64,000 bases of DNA from an uncultured Aliivibrio sp. (GTDB taxonomy: Bacteria > Pseudomonadota > Gammaproteobacteria > Enterobacterales > Vibrionaceae): contig NZ_CAMLHO010000004.1 in assembly GCF_946479765.1 (NCBI RefSeq), positions 1 to 64,000 on the forward strand. Reading direction: 5' to 3'. How positions within the stretch are numbered: position 1 is the stretch's first letter; each line of letters opens with the position of its first letter. Positions 51,424-64,000 of this stretch are shown here, one piece after another. The notes below the pieces were generated by a model that worked only from the letters and a program-made list of their open reading frames with translations, searched no databases and was not told where the DNA came from. Position numbers and translations under genes: made by a program.

Positions 51424-52983
51424 GTGAGTAAACGACTTTTACGTTCTGGCTTAATCGTCAGTATCATGACTTTAGTGTCTAGAGTACTCGGTTTAGTCCG
51501 TGATGTAGTAGTAGCAAATTTAATGGGAGCAGGTGCATCCGCCGATGTTTTCTTCTTCGCGAATAAGATACCTAACTTCCTACGCCGCTTATTTGCCGAG
51601 GGGGCTTTTTCACAAGCGTTTGTCCCTGTATTAACTGAATATCACGCCAGTGGCGATGATAATAAAACACGAGAGTTAATAGCAAAAGCCTCAGGAACCC
51701 TTGGTGTTCTTGTTACGATTGTTACCTTTTTCGGTATTTTAGGTTCTGGTGTAGTCACTGCGTTGTTTGGGGCTGGTTGGTTTATGGATTGGCTTAATGA
51801 TGGTCCTAATGCCCCTAAATTTGAATTGGCTAGCTTCTTATTAAAAATTACGTTTCCTTATCTCTGGTTTATTACTTTTGTTGCATTATCTGGTGCTATC
51901 TTAAATACACTCGGTAAATTTGCTGTTTCGTCTTTTACCCCTGTCTTTTTAAATGTAGCCATTATTGCTTGTGCTTATTTTATCTCTCCAAATTTAGAAC
52001 AACCTGAGATAGGTTTGGCAATTGGTGTATTTCTTGGTGGACTCATTCAGTTTCTATTCCAGATCCCCTTTCTTTATAAAGCAAAAATGTTGGTTCGTCC
52101 GCAGTGGGGATGGAATGATCCTGGTGTGGTAAAAATTAGAACCTTAATGATCCCTGCATTATTTGGAGTATCAGTCAGTCAAATTAATTTGCTGCTTGAT
52201 ACTTTTATTGCCAGTTTCTTAGCAACAGGCTCTATCAGTTGGCTATATTACTCAGATCGTTTGTTAGAGTTTCCATTAGGTTTATTTGGTATTGCTATCG
52301 CAACGGTGATTTTACCAGCGCTTTCGCGTCAACATGTGGGCTCCAAAGGTGCTGGTTTCTCTAATACGATGGATTGGGGCGTAAGAATGGTGATATTACT
52401 TGGGATCCCTGCCATGTTAGGTTTAATGGTGTTAGCTAAACCTATGCTAATGGTATTGTTCATGCGTGGTGAGTTTTCACCTAATGATGTACACAATGCC
52501 TCGCTATCTTTACTTGCTTATGCATCGGGTTTATTAAGCTTCATGCTAATAAAAGTATTAGCTCCTGGATATTACGCACGACAAGATACTAAAACACCGG
52601 TTCGTTACGGTATTATTGCGATGATAACCAATATGTTCTTTAATGCTATCTTTGCTTATTTTTACGGTTATGTTGGATTAGCAATGGCAACGGCGTTATC
52701 TGCTTTAGTCAATATGGCACTACTTTACCGTGGCCTTCATTTAGCAAATGTCTATAAACTATCAAAAGAAACCATTGCTTATATTCTAAAGCTAGTATTA
52801 TCTGGCGGTATCATGGTCAGTGTTTTATTGTGGTTTATGCCAGCGATGAGTGTCTGGCTTGAATGGGATTTATTAAAACGAATGACCATGTTGTTAGGCT
52901 TTATTACTTTAGGGGTGGTCAGTTACTTAATCCCCGCTATTATATTGGGATTGCGTCCACGTCACTTACGAGTCGGTGCATAA
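51424..52983 (+). CDS. murJ: Lipid II flippase MurJ (GTG start)
   Basis: MSKRLLRSGLIVSIMTLVSRVLGLVRDVVVANLMGAGASADVFFFANKIPNFLRRLFAEGAFSQAFVPVL. Confidence 0.97.
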   Translation: MSKRLLRSGLIVSIMTLVSRVLGLVRDVVVANLMGAGASADVFFFANKIPNFLRRLFAEGAFSQAFVPVLTEYHASGDDNKTRELIAKASGTLGVLVTIVTFFGILGSGVVTALFGAGWFMDWLNDGPNAPKFELASFLLKITFPYLWFITFVALSGAILNTLGKFAVSSFTPVFLNVAIIACAYFISPNLEQPEIGLAIGVFLGGLIQFLFQIPFLYKAKMLVRPQWGWNDPGVVKIRTLMIPALFGVSVSQINLLLDTFIASFLATGSISWLYYSDRLLEFPLGLFGIAIATVILPALSRQHVGSKGAGFSNTMDWGVRMVILLGIPAMLGLMVLAKPMLMVLFMRGEFSPNDVHNASLSLLAYASGLLSFMLIKVLAPGYYARQDTKTPVRYGIIAMITNMFFNAIFAYFYGYVGLAMATALSALVNMALLYRGLHLANVYKLSKETIAYILKLVLSGGIMVSVLLWFMPAMSVWLEWDLLKRMTMLLGFITLGVVSYLIPAIILGLRPRHLRVGA

Positions 52984-53072
52984 TCTTGTTATTCACTGAG
53001 TGAGTGGTTTGGCTAGTAAGATTAGTATATAATTCGTCAGTTTTTTTAATCAAATAACTTGATATTGAGATA

Positions 53073-54005
53073 ATGGAATTAATCCGAGGCATTCATAATA
53101 TTACGCCAAACCATCATGGTTGCGTAATGACTATTGGTAATTTTGACGGTGTTCATTTAGGACATCAACAAGTATTACAACAGGTTAAGGCTAAAGCTAA
53201 GCAATTAGGTTTACCATCTGTAGTAATGACATTTGATCCACAACCAATGGAATTTTTTGCTAAAGAGAAAGCGCCTGCTCGATTAACTCGTTTAAGAGAT
53301 AAGTTTGTACAACTTAATAAATTAAATATAGAACGTCTGCTTTGTATTAATTTTAATTATAAATTTGCACAGCAAACAGCCGATGAATTTGTTGAACACT
53401 TGTTGGTTAAGCTGTTGGGTGTTAAGTTTCTAGTGGTCGGTGATGATTTTTGTTTTGGACAACATCGCCAAGGCAACTTTGAAATGTTACAAAAAGCAGG
53501 TGAAAAATACGGCTTTGAAGTAGTTAATACCAAAAGTTTTTGCCTTCAAAAACAGCGAGTCAGTAGCACTGCTATTCGTAACTCACTTGCTGAAGATAGA
53601 TTAAAAGATGTCGCCACTATGTTAGGGCGTAATTACAGTATTACAGGCCGTGTATCCCATGGCCGAAAGCTGGGGAGAACGATTGGTTTTCCTACAGCTA
53701 ACATTCCATTGAAGCGTTGTGTTTCTCCTGTGTCTGGCGTTTATGTTGTTCAAGCCAAAGACCGCAGTGGTAAGCAGTTAGGTGGTGTGGCCAATATTGG
53801 TCATCGCCCAACGGTAGATGGCGTTCGTCAGCAACTTGAAGTTCACTTCTTTGACTATAAAGGCAATTTATACGGTCAACAATTGGATGTGGAGCTACTT
53901 TGTAAGTTGCGTGATGAGCATAAATTTGAGTCATTTGACGCTCTAAAACAACAAATAGAATTAGATTCTCAGGCGGCGCGGGTGTGGCTGTCTGAAAACA
54001 AATAA
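53073..54005 (+). CDS. ribF: Bifunctional riboflavin kinase/FAD synthetase
   Basis: TIGNFDGVHLGHQQVL; GRKLGRTIGFPTANI; GVANIGHRPTVDG. Confidence 0.97.
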   Translation: MELIRGIHNITPNHHGCVMTIGNFDGVHLGHQQVLQQVKAKAKQLGLPSVVMTFDPQPMEFFAKEKAPARLTRLRDKFVQLNKLNIERLLCINFNYKFAQQTADEFVEHLLVKLLGVKFLVVGDDFCFGQHRQGNFEMLQKAGEKYGFEVVNTKSFCLQKQRVSSTAIRNSLAEDRLKDVATMLGRNYSITGRVSHGRKLGRTIGFPTANIPLKRCVSPVSGVYVVQAKDRSGKQLGGVANIGHRPTVDGVRQQLEVHFFDYKGNLYGQQLDVELLCKLRDEHKFESFDALKQQIELDSQAARVWLSENK

Positions 54006-54041
54006 CATTTCATTTCGCCCAAGTAACGGAATTAAGAATCG

Positions 54042-56906
54042 ATGAGTGACTATAAAGAAACCTTGAACCTGCCTGAAACAGGATTCCCAATGCGCGGTAA
54101 TTTGGCTAATCGTGAGCCAGTAATGCTTAAGCATTGGTATGATGAAGATCTTTACGGCGAGATCCGTAAAGCGAAAAAAGGTAAAAAATCGTTTATATTG
54201 CATGACGGCCCTCCGTATGCAAATGGTGACATCCATATTGGTCATGCACTGAATAAGATTCTTAAAGACATTATTATTAAGTCAAAAACACTTTCTGGCT
54301 TTGATGCACCGTACATTCCAGGTTGGGATTGTCATGGTCTACCAATTGAATTAATGGTAGAGAAGAAAAAAGGTAAGCCAGGTCAAAAAATCTCAGCGGC
54401 TGAGTTCCGTGAAGAATGCCGTAAATACGCGGCAGTTCAAGTTGAAGGCCAAAAAGAAAGCTTTAAGCGTTTAGGTATCATGGGCGAGTGGGATAAACCA
54501 TACCGCACTATGGATTTTGGTACTGAAGCAAATATCATCCGTTCGTTGGGTAAAATTGCTGATCAAGGTCACCTACTTAAAGGGTTTAAACCTGTTCATT
54601 GGTGTACAGATTGTGGTTCAGCATTGGCTGAAGCAGAAGTTGAATACCAAGATAAAGTATCTCCATCTATTGATGTGCGTTTTATTGCAGCAGACGAAGC
54701 GGCAACATTAGCAAAATTCAGCACGCCTGAAGGTCATCAAGGTGAAGGTGAAGTATCTGTTGTTATCTGGACAACGACACCTTGGACATTACCTGCAAAC
54801 CGTGCAGTAGCATTACACGCTGATCTTGAATACGTATTAGTTCAAGTTGAAGCACACGGCGAGCAAAAAGCAGAACGTTTAATTCTTGCGTCTGAACTAG
54901 CAAAATCGGTGATGGATCGTGCTGGTATCGAGCATTTCCATAATTTAGGTTTTGCAAAAGGTTCAGATCTAGAACTTCTTCAATTTAACCACCCATTCTA
55001 TGGTTTTACTGTTCCTGCTATTTTAGGTGAACACGTAACGGTTGATTCGGGAACAGGTATCGTTCATACGGCACCTGGCCACGGTCAAGAAGATTTCGTT
55101 GTTGGTAAAAAATACGATTTAGAAATCGCAAACCCAGTAGGTTCAAATGGTGTATACCTTCCTGATACTGAATTGTTTGCTGGTCAACACGTATTTAAAG
55201 CGAACGATTCGGTTATTGATGTATTAAAAGAGAAAGGTGCATTACTGCATCATCACGCGTTTGAGCACAGCTACCCACATTGCTGGAGACACAAAACGCC
55301 GATCATTTTCCGTGCAACACCACAATGGTTCATCTCAATGGATCAAGCGGGTCTTCGTGCTAAAGCATTAGAAGAAGTGAAGAGTGTTGAGTGGATGCCT
55401 GAATGGGGCCAAAACCGTATTGAAGGTATGATCGAAGGTCGTCCTGAGTGGTGTATCTCTCGTCAACGTACTTGGGGTGTGCCAATCGCTCTATTCGTTC
55501 ACAAAGAAACGTCTGAATTGCACCCTGATTCATTAGAGCTAATTGAAAAAGTAGCTAAGCTAGTTGAAGAAAAAGGCATTCAAGCGTGGTGGGATCTTGA
55601 TATCGCCGAGCTTATGGGTGAAGAAGATGCGACTAGATACGAAAAAGTATTAGATACATTAGACGTATGGTTCGACTCAGGTGTTACTCACTTCTCTGTT
55701 GTTGATTCACGTGAAGAGTATGACTTCCCAGAAGAAAAAGAAGAAAGAACACACAGTGCTGACCTTTACTTAGAAGGTTCAGATCAACACCGTGGTTGGT
55801 TCCAATCATCATTGATATCTTCTGTTGCAATGAAAGGTAAAGCACCTTACCGACAAGTACTAACTCACGGTTTCGTGGTAGATGGTAATGGTCGTAAGAT
55901 GTCTAAATCTGTAGGTAATGTTGTTGCACCAAAAGACGTAACTAACAAGCTGGGTGCAGATATTCTTCGCCTGTGGGTTGCTTCTACGGATTACACTAAC
56001 GAAGTTGCGGTTTCTGATGAAATCCTAAAACGTTCAGCTGATGCATACCGTCGTATTCGTAACACGGCACGTTTCTTCCTAGCTAACTTAAACGGCTTTA
56101 ATCCAGAAACAGACATCGTTCCTGCTGAAGAAATGGTTGCTCTGGATCGCTGGGCTGTTGGTCGTGCATTTGCTGCACAAGAAGAAATCATCAAGTCTTA
56201 CGATGAATATAACCTACATGAAGTGACTCAACGTTTAATGCACTTCTGTTCAATTGAAATGGGTTCTTTCTACCTAGACGTAATTAAAGATCGCCAATAT
56301 ACAGCGAAGCAAAGTGGCCACGCTCAACGTAGCTGTCAAACTGCACTTTATTACATTGTAGAAGCATTAGTTCGTTGGATGGCGCCAATCATGTCATTCA
56401 CTGCCGATGAAATCTGGAATGAAATGCCAGGTGAGCGTGAGAAATTCGTGTTTACTGGTGAGTGGTATGAAGGTCTGTTTGACCTTGCAGAAGATGAAGA
56501 ACTGAATAACGATTTCTGGACTGAAATTCAGTCAGTTCGTGCGTCAGTAAATAAACTGTTAGAAACCGCTCGTGGTGAGAAGGTTATCGGTGGTTCGCTT
56601 CAAGCTGAAGTGACGTTATACGCTGATGATGCACTTGCTGCAAAAATCAATAAACTTGAAGATGAATTACGTTTTGTTCTTCTAACATCAAGCGCAACAG
56701 TGAAACCACTAAGCGAAAAATCAGAGTCAGCAAAAGCAACAGAACTTGCTGGTCTATTTGTTGATGTTGCCGCTTCTGAAGCAGCGAAGTGTGAGCGTTG
56801 TTGGCACCATGTTGCTGATGTCGGTACTATCGAAGGTCACGAAGAAGTATGTGGTCGTTGTGTATCTAACATTGATGGCGAAGGCGAAGAGCGTAAATTT
56901 GCATAA
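54042..56906 (+). CDS. ileS: Isoleucyl-tRNA synthetase
   Basis: [35 protein letters not shown]-terminal zinc finger. Confidence 0.98.
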   Translation: MSDYKETLNLPETGFPMRGNLANREPVMLKHWYDEDLYGEIRKAKKGKKSFILHDGPPYANGDIHIGHALNKILKDIIIKSKTLSGFDAPYIPGWDCHGLPIELMVEKKKGKPGQKISAAEFREECRKYAAVQVEGQKESFKRLGIMGEWDKPYRTMDFGTEANIIRSLGKIADQGHLLKGFKPVHWCTDCGSALAEAEVEYQDKVSPSIDVRFIAADEAATLAKFSTPEGHQGEGEVSVVIWTTTPWTLPANRAVALHADLEYVLVQVEAHGEQKAERLILASELAKSVMDRAGIEHFHNLGFAKGSDLELLQFNHPFYGFTVPAILGEHVTVDSGTGIVHTAPGHGQEDFVVGKKYDLEIANPVGSNGVYLPDTELFAGQHVFKANDSVIDVLKEKGALLHHHAFEHSYPHCWRHKTPIIFRATPQWFISMDQAGLRAKALEEVKSVEWMPEWGQNRIEGMIEGRPEWCISRQRTWGVPIALFVHKETSELHPDSLELIEKVAKLVEEKGIQAWWDLDIAELMGEEDATRYEKVLDTLDVWFDSGVTHFSVVDSREEYDFPEEKEERTHSADLYLEGSDQHRGWFQSSLISSVAMKGKAPYRQVLTHGFVVDGNGRKMSKSVGNVVAPKDVTNKLGADILRLWVASTDYTNEVAVSDEILKRSADAYRRIRNTARFFLANLNGFNPETDIVPAEEMVALDRWAVGRAFAAQEEIIKSYDEYNLHEVTQRLMHFCSIEMGSFYLDVIKDRQYTAKQSGHAQRSCQTALYYIVEALVRWMAPIMSFTADEIWNEMPGEREKFVFTGEWYEGLFDLAEDEELNNDFWTEIQSVRASVNKLLETARGEKVIGGSLQAEVTLYADDALAAKINKLEDELRFVLLTSSATVKPLSEKSESAKATELAGLFVDVAASEAAKCERCWHHVADVGTIEGHEEVCGRCVSNIDGEGEERKFA

Positions 56907-57421
56907 TGACTAGCGATAATAAGACATTACCGCTGCTTAAAGAATCAGGACTCCGCTGGCTATGGCTAGCGGGGATCATCTTTATGGCAGACATTAGCAT
57001 CAAGTTATTTGTGATGAAAGAGATGAGTTATGGTTGGGCAAACCGCATTGAGGTATTGCCATTCTTTAACTTTCTTTATGTTCACAACTATGGTGCTGCA
57101 TTTAGTTTTTTAAGTGATCAAGCAGGTTGGCAGCGCTGGTTCTTTACCAGTATTGCTATCGCTGTGTGTGGTTTGTTAGGATATTGGATGCGTAAAGCCC
57201 CACAAACTGACAAACTAAACAACATGGCTTATGCACTGATCATTGGTGGTGCAATTGGTAATGTGTTTGATCGTATAGTTCATGGATTTGTCGTGGATTA
57301 TCTTGATTTTTATTGGGGTAATTACCACTGGCCCGCTTTCAATTTGGCGGATGCTGCAATCTGTATTGGTGCGGGACTTATCATCTTAGATGGTTTCCGT
57401 ACTAATAAAAAAGAACAATAA
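56906..57421 (+). CDS. lspA: Lipoprotein signal peptidase
   Basis: [40 protein letters not shown]; overlaps ileS stop by 1 bp. Confidence 0.97.
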   Translation: MTSDNKTLPLLKESGLRWLWLAGIIFMADISIKLFVMKEMSYGWANRIEVLPFFNFLYVHNYGAAFSFLSDQAGWQRWFFTSIAIAVCGLLGYWMRKAPQTDKLNNMAYALIIGGAIGNVFDRIVHGFVVDYLDFYWGNYHWPAFNLADAAICIGAGLIILDGFRTNKKEQ

Positions 57422-57513
57422 GCAAAAGAAAGTAAATTAGCGCTGCCCGTGAATTCGAGGTGGCGTTTTTTTTAATTCGATATTTTAAAATTAGTATTAT
57501 CTAAGGGAAGAAG

Positions 57514-57945
57514 ATGTCTAAAATCGAAAATAACAGTGAAGTAACCTTACATTTCACCATTAAGTTAAAAGATGGTTCGGTTGCTGATAGCACTCATAGT
57601 TCGGGTAAAGCAGCAAAATTTACTATGGGTGATGGCAGCCTTAGTGAAAACTTTGAAAAATGTTTATTGGGTTTAGAATCTGAACAATCAAAAAGTATTG
57701 AACTGAATGCGGTTGATGCCTTTGGTTTGCCAAACCCTGATAATATTCATCATATGGATCGTAATCGCTTCGTGGGTGATGCTGCAGCTGAAATCGGTAC
57801 TATCATGGCGTTCAGTGGACCTGATGGTATGGATATCCCTGGTATTATTACCGAGATCGCTGGTGATTCAGTGACGGTTGATTTTAATCACCCATTAGCG
57901 GGTCAAGATGTTATCTTTGACGTAGAAATTGTAGCGGTTGGTTAA
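57514..57945 (+). CDS. fkpB: FKBP-type peptidyl-prolyl isomerase
   Basis: SlpA/FkpB-like; DFNHPLAGQDVIFDVEIVAV; between lspA and ispH. Confidence 0.94.
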   Translation: MSKIENNSEVTLHFTIKLKDGSVADSTHSSGKAAKFTMGDGSLSENFEKCLLGLESEQSKSIELNAVDAFGLPNPDNIHHMDRNRFVGDAAAEIGTIMAFSGPDGMDIPGIITEIAGDSVTVDFNHPLAGQDVIFDVEIVAVG

Positions 57946-57969
57946 TCCAACAAGACATAGAGATAAAAA

Positions 57970-58914
57970 ATGAAAATAGTATTAGCGAACCCTCGTGGAT
58001 TTTGTGCCGGTGTTGATCGTGCCATTAGCATTGTTGAACGAGCTCTTGAATTGTATGAAGCGCCTATTTATGTTCGCCATGAAGTGGTACATAACCGTTT
58101 TGTTGTTGAGGGTTTAAAGCAGCGCGGTGCTATTTTTGTTGAAGAGCTAAGTGAAGTTCCTGACGATAATATCGTGATATTCTCAGCTCACGGAGTTTCT
58201 CAAGCGGTACGTCTAGAGGCAAAAGAACGAGCATTAACGGTATTTGATGCAACTTGCCCATTGGTCACTAAAGTTCATATGGAAGTTGCTCGCGCAAGTA
58301 AGAAAAATATCGAAGTGGTATTGATTGGTCATGCGGGCCACCCAGAAGTTGAAGGGACGATGGGGCAATATGCAAGTGAAGCTGGGGGGATGTATTTAGT
58401 CGAAACCCCTGAGGATGTTGATAAATTAACGGTTCGTGACTCAAGTAATTTGCATTATGTCAGTCAAACGACCTTATCGGTTGATGAAACCGCAGATGTT
58501 ATTGATGAATTACGCCGAGTATTCCCTGAGATCCAAGGGCCGCGTAAAGATGATATTTGTTATGCAACGCAAAACCGTCAAGATGCAGTGCGAGATATGG
58601 CAAGTCAAGTTGATGTGATGATAGTTGTGGGCTCTAAAAATTCATCTAACTCAAACCGTTTACGTGAATTGTCTGAAAAATTAGGTACAACGAGTTATTT
58701 GATTGATTGCCCTGAAGAGCTAAAAGAAGAATGGTTAACCAACCAAGCTAAAGTCGGTGTAACAGCCGGAGCATCGGCCCCAGAAGAATTAGTGAATCAA
58801 ATAATTGAACAAGTAAAAATCTTTGGTGGTACAACGATTGAAGAGTTAAATGGCCGTGAAGAAAACATGTTCTTTGAAGTACCAAAAGAGCTGCAAATTA
58901 AAACGGTGTCTTAA
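57970..58914 (+). CDS. ispH: 4-hydroxy-3-methylbut-2-enyl diphosphate reductase
   Basis: [34 protein letters not shown]-like [22 protein letters not shown]. Confidence 0.97.
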   Translation: MKIVLANPRGFCAGVDRAISIVERALELYEAPIYVRHEVVHNRFVVEGLKQRGAIFVEELSEVPDDNIVIFSAHGVSQAVRLEAKERALTVFDATCPLVTKVHMEVARASKKNIEVVLIGHAGHPEVEGTMGQYASEAGGMYLVETPEDVDKLTVRDSSNLHYVSQTTLSVDETADVIDELRRVFPEIQGPRKDDICYATQNRQDAVRDMASQVDVMIVVGSKNSSNSNRLRELSEKLGTTSYLIDCPEELKEEWLTNQAKVGVTAGASAPEELVNQIIEQVKIFGGTTIEELNGREENMFFEVPKELQIKTVS

Positions 58915-58944
58915 ATCTTCGCATAGTCGAACTGGAAAAATTAA

Positions 58945-59796
<852 letters not shown>

Positions 59797-59805
59797 TTTT
59801 TAATT

Positions 59806-59838
59806 AAGCCCGAATCATTTATTGGTTCGGGCTTTTTT
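59806..59838 (+). terminator. Intrinsic terminator after dapB
   Basis: aagcccgaa-tcatttattgg-ttcgggctttttttt. Confidence 0.85.
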
Positions 59839-60342
59839 TTACGATAAGAAAATACGTAATCATGATTTATGCACGTATGGTGAACTGTATTTATAAGGTT
59901 AGACATTTTATAGGCTATATTTTCTTATTGTTGATTAGAATTATCATGCTTACTTTTTTGTTGTTTTTAATGCTTATCTATCGATTTATTGTCCAGTCTC
60001 TTATTTGTTTGTGTTTGGTTGCTATTTTAACGTTTGCTTTATTTTTGTGAGTAATTTTTTTTGATGAAAAAAGATTGAATATGCAAAAAAGTAGCTCGTG
60101 GGTAAATATTAGACATATTGATAGTAATAGTTTGAGTTTTTATTGTAAAAATTGTTTTTTTGGTATGAGTTGTCTAAAAAGGTTATTTTATAATGTATTT
60201 TATGTTGACACTTACCCTATAGATCTCTAAAATTTCGCCAATTTGTCAAAATCCGACCTTGAAGTTCGAGTTTTGGGTTTAAAAAAACAACTTTGCATTA
60301 CCATGCTGTAAAGTTGAATATTTATTATGTTTGGAGGTTGTC

Positions 60343-61497
60343 TTGAGTAAATCAGCGCTGTTAGTCCTAGAAGATGGGACAGTGTTCCGCGGTCAATCGA
60401 TTGGAGCAGATGGCTCGGCCATTGGTGAAGTCGTTTTTAATACCTCGATGACGGGGTACCAAGAAATTCTCACTGATCCTTCCTATTCTCAACAAATCGT
60501 TACTCTTACTTATCCTCACATTGGCAATACCGGAATCAATTCCGAAGATGAAGAATCTTCTTCCATCCACGCTCAAGGCCTTGTGATTCGCGATCTTCCT
60601 CTCTTAGCTTCAAACTTCCGCAGTGAACAAACTCTTTCTGATTATCTTAAATCTCAAAATATCGTCGGCATTGCTGATATCGATACGCGTAAGCTGACTC
60701 GAATTTTGCGTGAAAAAGGTGCTCAGAATGGTTGTATCGTTGCTGGGTCTTCTACAAAAGAAAGCGACTTAGATGAAGTATTTGCACTTACTCAAGCAAA
60801 AGAGTTCCCCGGTCTTAAGGGAATGGATTTAGCGAAAGAAGTAACCACTTCTGAAGCTTACCAATGGAAGCAAGGTTCTTGGACACTGACTGGCGGTCTG
60901 CCAGAAGAAAAAGCGGACAGTGAATTACCATTCCACGTTGTTGCTTACGATTTCGGTGCAAAACGTAATATCCTACGTATGTTAGTAGACCGTGGTTGTC
61001 GTCTAACCGTCGTTCCTGCACAAACTTCTGCTGAAGAAGTGTTAGCAATGAATCCAGATGGCATATTCCTATCAAATGGTCCTGGCGACCCTGCACCATG
61101 CACTTACGCCATTGAAGCAACAAAAGTGTTTCTAGAAAAAGGGTTACCAATCTTTGGAATCTGTCTAGGCCACCAAATTTTGGCTCTGGCTTCTGGTGCA
61201 CAAACCGTAAAAATGAAGTTTGGTCATCACGGCGCAAATCACCCGGTTAAAGACTTGGATCGTGATGTGGTTATGATCACTGCACAGAACCACGGTTTTG
61301 CGGCGGATGAAGAAACACTACCTGAGAACCTTCGTGCAACACACAAATCATTGTTTGATGGCACGCTGCAAGGTATTCATCGTACAGACAAACCAGCATT
61401 CAGCTTTCAAGGTCACCCTGAAGCAAGCCCGGGTCCACATGATGCAGCGCCATTATTTGACCATTTCATTGAATTGATTCAGCAGCATAAAGCTTAA
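60343..61497 (+). CDS. carA: Carbamoyl-phosphate synthase small subunit (TTG start)
   Basis: (M)[22 protein letters not shown] ggaggt at about 60333; GATase class [17 protein letters not shown]. Confidence 0.96.
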   Translation: MSKSALLVLEDGTVFRGQSIGADGSAIGEVVFNTSMTGYQEILTDPSYSQQIVTLTYPHIGNTGINSEDEESSSIHAQGLVIRDLPLLASNFRSEQTLSDYLKSQNIVGIADIDTRKLTRILREKGAQNGCIVAGSSTKESDLDEVFALTQAKEFPGLKGMDLAKEVTTSEAYQWKQGSWTLTGGLPEEKADSELPFHVVAYDFGAKRNILRMLVDRGCRLTVVPAQTSAEEVLAMNPDGIFLSNGPGDPAPCTYAIEATKVFLEKGLPIFGICLGHQILALASGAQTVKMKFGHHGANHPVKDLDRDVVMITAQNHGFAADEETLPENLRATHKSLFDGTLQGIHRTDKPAFSFQGHPEASPGPHDAAPLFDHFIELIQQHKA

Positions 61498-61514
61498 CTC
61501 GGAGTAGTAATAAA

Positions 61515-64000
61515 ATGCCAAAACGTACTGACATTAAAAGCGTTCTAATTCTAGGTGCAGGCCCAATCGTAATCGGCCAAGCATGTGAATTTGACTACTC
61601 TGGTGCACAAGCGTGTAAAGCACTTCGTGAAGAAGGCTACCGCGTTATTCTTGTGAATTCTAATCCAGCAACAATCATGACTGACCCAGACATGGCTGAT
61701 GCAACCTACATTGAACCTATCCATTGGGAAGTGGTTCGTAACATCATCGAAAAAGAACGTCCAGATGCGGTACTGCCGACAATGGGTGGCCAAACGGCAT
61801 TGAACTGTGCGCTTGAACTAGAAAAACACGGTGTTCTAGCTGAGTTCGGTGTTGAGATGATTGGTGCAACGGCGGATGCGATTGATAAAGCAGAAGACCG
61901 TTCACGTTTTGATAAAGCAATGAAGTCAATTGGCCTTGAATGTCCAAATGCTGATACCGCAAAAACAATGGAAGAAGCTTATAAAGTTTTAGAAATGGTG
62001 GGTTTCCCTTGTATCATTCGTCCATCATTTACGATGGGTGGTACGGGTGGTGGTATCGCGTATAACAAAGAAGAATTTGAAGAAATTTGTCGCGGTGGTT
62101 TGGATCTTTCTCCAACCAACGAGCTTTTAATCGATGAATCATTGATCGGTTGGAAAGAGTACGAGATGGAAGTGGTTCGTGATAAAAACGACAACTGCAT
62201 TATCGTATGTACGATTGAAAACTTTGATGCAATGGGCATTCACACTGGTGATTCAATCACGGTAGCTCCTGCTCAAACGTTAACGGATAAAGAATACCAA
62301 CTAATGCGTAACGCTTCTCTAGCAGTATTGCGTGAGATTGGTGTTGAAACGGGCGGTTCAAACGTACAGTTTGGTATCAACCCGAAAGACGGCCGTATGG
62401 TTGTTATCGAAATGAACCCTCGAGTATCACGTTCATCAGCTCTAGCGTCTAAAGCAACTGGTTTCCCTATTGCAAAAATCGCCGCAAAATTAGCGATTGG
62501 CTATACGCTTGATGAGTTAATGAATGACATCACTGGTGGTGCAACGCCAGCATCATTTGAACCAACAATCGATTATGTTGTCACTAAGATCCCTCGTTTT
62601 AACTTCGAAAAATTCGCAGGGGCTAACGATCGTCTAACAACACAGATGAAATCAGTTGGTGAAGTGATGGCTATCGGCCGTAACCAACAAGAATCACTAC
62701 AGAAAGCGCTTCGTGGCTTAGAAGTCGGTGCTGACGGTTTTGATGAAATGGTTGATCTTGATGCGCCTGACGCATTAACAAAGATCCGTCATGAATTAAA
62801 AGACGCAGGTGCTGAGCGTATCTGGTATATCGCTGATGCATTCCGTGCTGGCATGTCTGTTGATGGTGTATTTAACCTAACGAATGTTGACCGTTGGTTC
62901 TTAGTTCAAATCGAAGATTTAGTTAAGATGGAAGCAGAAGTTAAAGCGGGCGGTTTCGCTAGCTTAACTGCGGATAGCCTTCGTCAATTAAAACGTAAAG
63001 GCTTTGCTGATGCTCGTCTATCTAAGTTATTAGGTGTTGCTGAAAGTGAAATCCGTCGTCTTCGTGACCAGCATGATATTCATCCTGTCTACAAGCGTGT
63101 AGATACGTGTGCGGCTGAATTTTCTTCGGATACTGCTTACATGTATTCAACGTATGATGAAGAATGTGAATCGAATCCAACCGACAATGATAAGATCATG
63201 ATCTTAGGTGGCGGTCCAAACCGTATCGGCCAAGGTATTGAATTTGATTATTGTTGTGTACACGCATCATTAGCACTTCGTGAAGATGGCTACGAAACTA
63301 TCATGGTTAACTGTAACCCTGAGACCGTTTCTACTGATTACGATACGTCTGACCGCTTGTACTTTGAACCAGTAACACTGGAAGATGTATTAGCCATCGT
63401 TCGTATTGAAAAACCAAAAGGCGTTATCGTTCAGTACGGTGGTCAAACACCACTTAAACTGGCTCGTGCTCTTGAAGCTGCCGGTGTTCCGATTATCGGT
63501 ACAAGCCCTGATGCTATCGACCGTGCAGAAGACCGTGAGCGCTTCCAAGTTGCAGTAGACCGTCTAGGCCTTCTACAGCCAGAAAATGCAACGGTAACGG
63601 CAATGGAACAAGCGATTGAGAAATCAAGAGAAATAGGTTTCCCATTAGTTGTTCGTCCTTCTTATGTTCTTGGTGGTCGTGCGATGGAAATCGTATACGA
63701 TGAGCAAGACTTGCGTCGCTACTTTAACGAAGCAGTAAGCGTTTCAAATGAATCACCAGTTCTACTTGATAGCTTCCTAGATGATGCCATCGAAGTCGAT
63801 GTAGATGCTATCTGCGACGGTGAGCAAGTGGTTATCGCTGGTATTATGGAGCACATCGAACAAGCAGGTGTTCACTCTGGTGACTCAGCATGTTCTCTTC
63901 CTGCTTATACATTAAGTGAAGAAATCCAAGACGTAATGCGTGATCAAGTACGTAAGCTAGCATTTGAGCTAGGTGTACGTGGCTTAATGAACACACAATT
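61515..64000 (+). CDS. carB: Carbamoyl-phosphate synthase large subunit, truncated by window end
   Basis: ATG at 61515 begins [69 protein letters not shown]; frame open to the window end; missing from the supplied ORF track. Confidence 0.97.
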   Translation, partial: MPKRTDIKSVLILGAGPIVIGQACEFDYSGAQACKALREEGYRVILVNSNPATIMTDPDMADATYIEPIHWEVVRNIIEKERPDAVLPTMGGQTALNCALELEKHGVLAEFGVEMIGATADAIDKAEDRSRFDKAMKSIGLECPNADTAKTMEEAYKVLEMVGFPCIIRPSFTMGGTGGGIAYNKEEFEEICRGGLDLSPTNELLIDESLIGWKEYEMEVVRDKNDNCIIVCTIENFDAMGIHTGDSITVAPAQTLTDKEYQLMRNASLAVLREIGVETGGSNVQFGINPKDGRMVVIEMNPRVSRSSALASKATGFPIAKIAAKLAIGYTLDELMNDITGGATPASFEPTIDYVVTKIPRFNFEKFAGANDRLTTQMKSVGEVMAIGRNQQESLQKALRGLEVGADGFDEMVDLDAPDALTKIRHELKDAGAERIWYIADAFRAGMSVDGVFNLTNVDRWFLVQIEDLVKMEAEVKAGGFASLTADSLRQLKRKGFADARLSKLLGVAESEIRRLRDQHDIHPVYKRVDTCAAEFSSDTAYMYSTYDEECESNPTDNDKIMILGGGPNRIGQGIEFDYCCVHASLALREDGYETIMVNCNPETVSTDYDTSDRLYFEPVTLEDVLAIVRIEKPKGVIVQYGGQTPLKLARALEAAGVPIIGTSPDAIDRAEDRERFQVAVDRLGLLQPENATVTAMEQAIEKSREIGFPLVVRPSYVLGGRAMEIVYDEQDLRRYFNEAVSVSNESPVLLDSFLDDAIEVDVDAICDGEQVVIAGIMEHIEQAGVHSGDSACSLPAYTLSEEIQDVMRDQVRKLAFELGVRGLMNTQ

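Noticed and set aside
59862-60050. 62-aa very hydrophobic ORF between dapB and carA
   Set aside because: Phe/Leu/Ile-rich translation of AT-rich DNA following a strong terminator; likely spurious
60815-61237. 140-aa minus-strand ORF inside carA
   Set aside because: Antisense shadow of a conserved gene

Overview
This 64 kb window looks like a Vibrionaceae core-chromosome segment, most like Aliivibrio from gene content and order (inferred by recall, no search run). It is almost entirely housekeeping genes: a tRNA-Thr/tRNA-Phe pair; mltC-yggX-mutY; trmB-glsB; hemW-rdgB-yggU-yggT-proC-yggS divergent from pilT-pilU; ruvX-yqgE-gshB-rsmE-endA-sprT-metK; tkt-epd-pgk-fbaA; srmB; trmN6; brnQ; fldB; xerD-dsbC-recJ-prfB-lysS; a vpsR-like regulator; mutH; rppH-ptsP-TSUP-lgt-thyA; nptA-like transporter; nhaR-like and ArsR-type regulators; rpsT; murJ-ribF-ileS-lspA-fkpB-ispH-dapB; carA and a truncated carB. 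The main accessory locus is a divergent curli-type functional amyloid cluster (csgDEFG / csgBA, about 43.5-47.8 kb). It encodes an unusually long, Asp/Asn-rich CsgA-like subunit whose repeats carry a Q(D/Q)GR(R/H)ND motif. The csgD-csgB intergenic region has a 14-bp perfect palindrome and a sigma54-like element. Other points of interest: prfB needs a +1 frameshift (its N-terminus is missing from the ORF track), the vpsR-like protein lacks the GAFTGA loop, a dispersed GCGAAGCG element recurs at three convergent gene junctions, a 190-bp intergenic double-hairpin element follows glsB, an 8-bp phased MetJ-like operator lies upstream of metK, and similar GCAAACGTTTGC palindromes precede fbaA and tkt. 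No CRISPR array, prophage, transposase or rRNA was seen.
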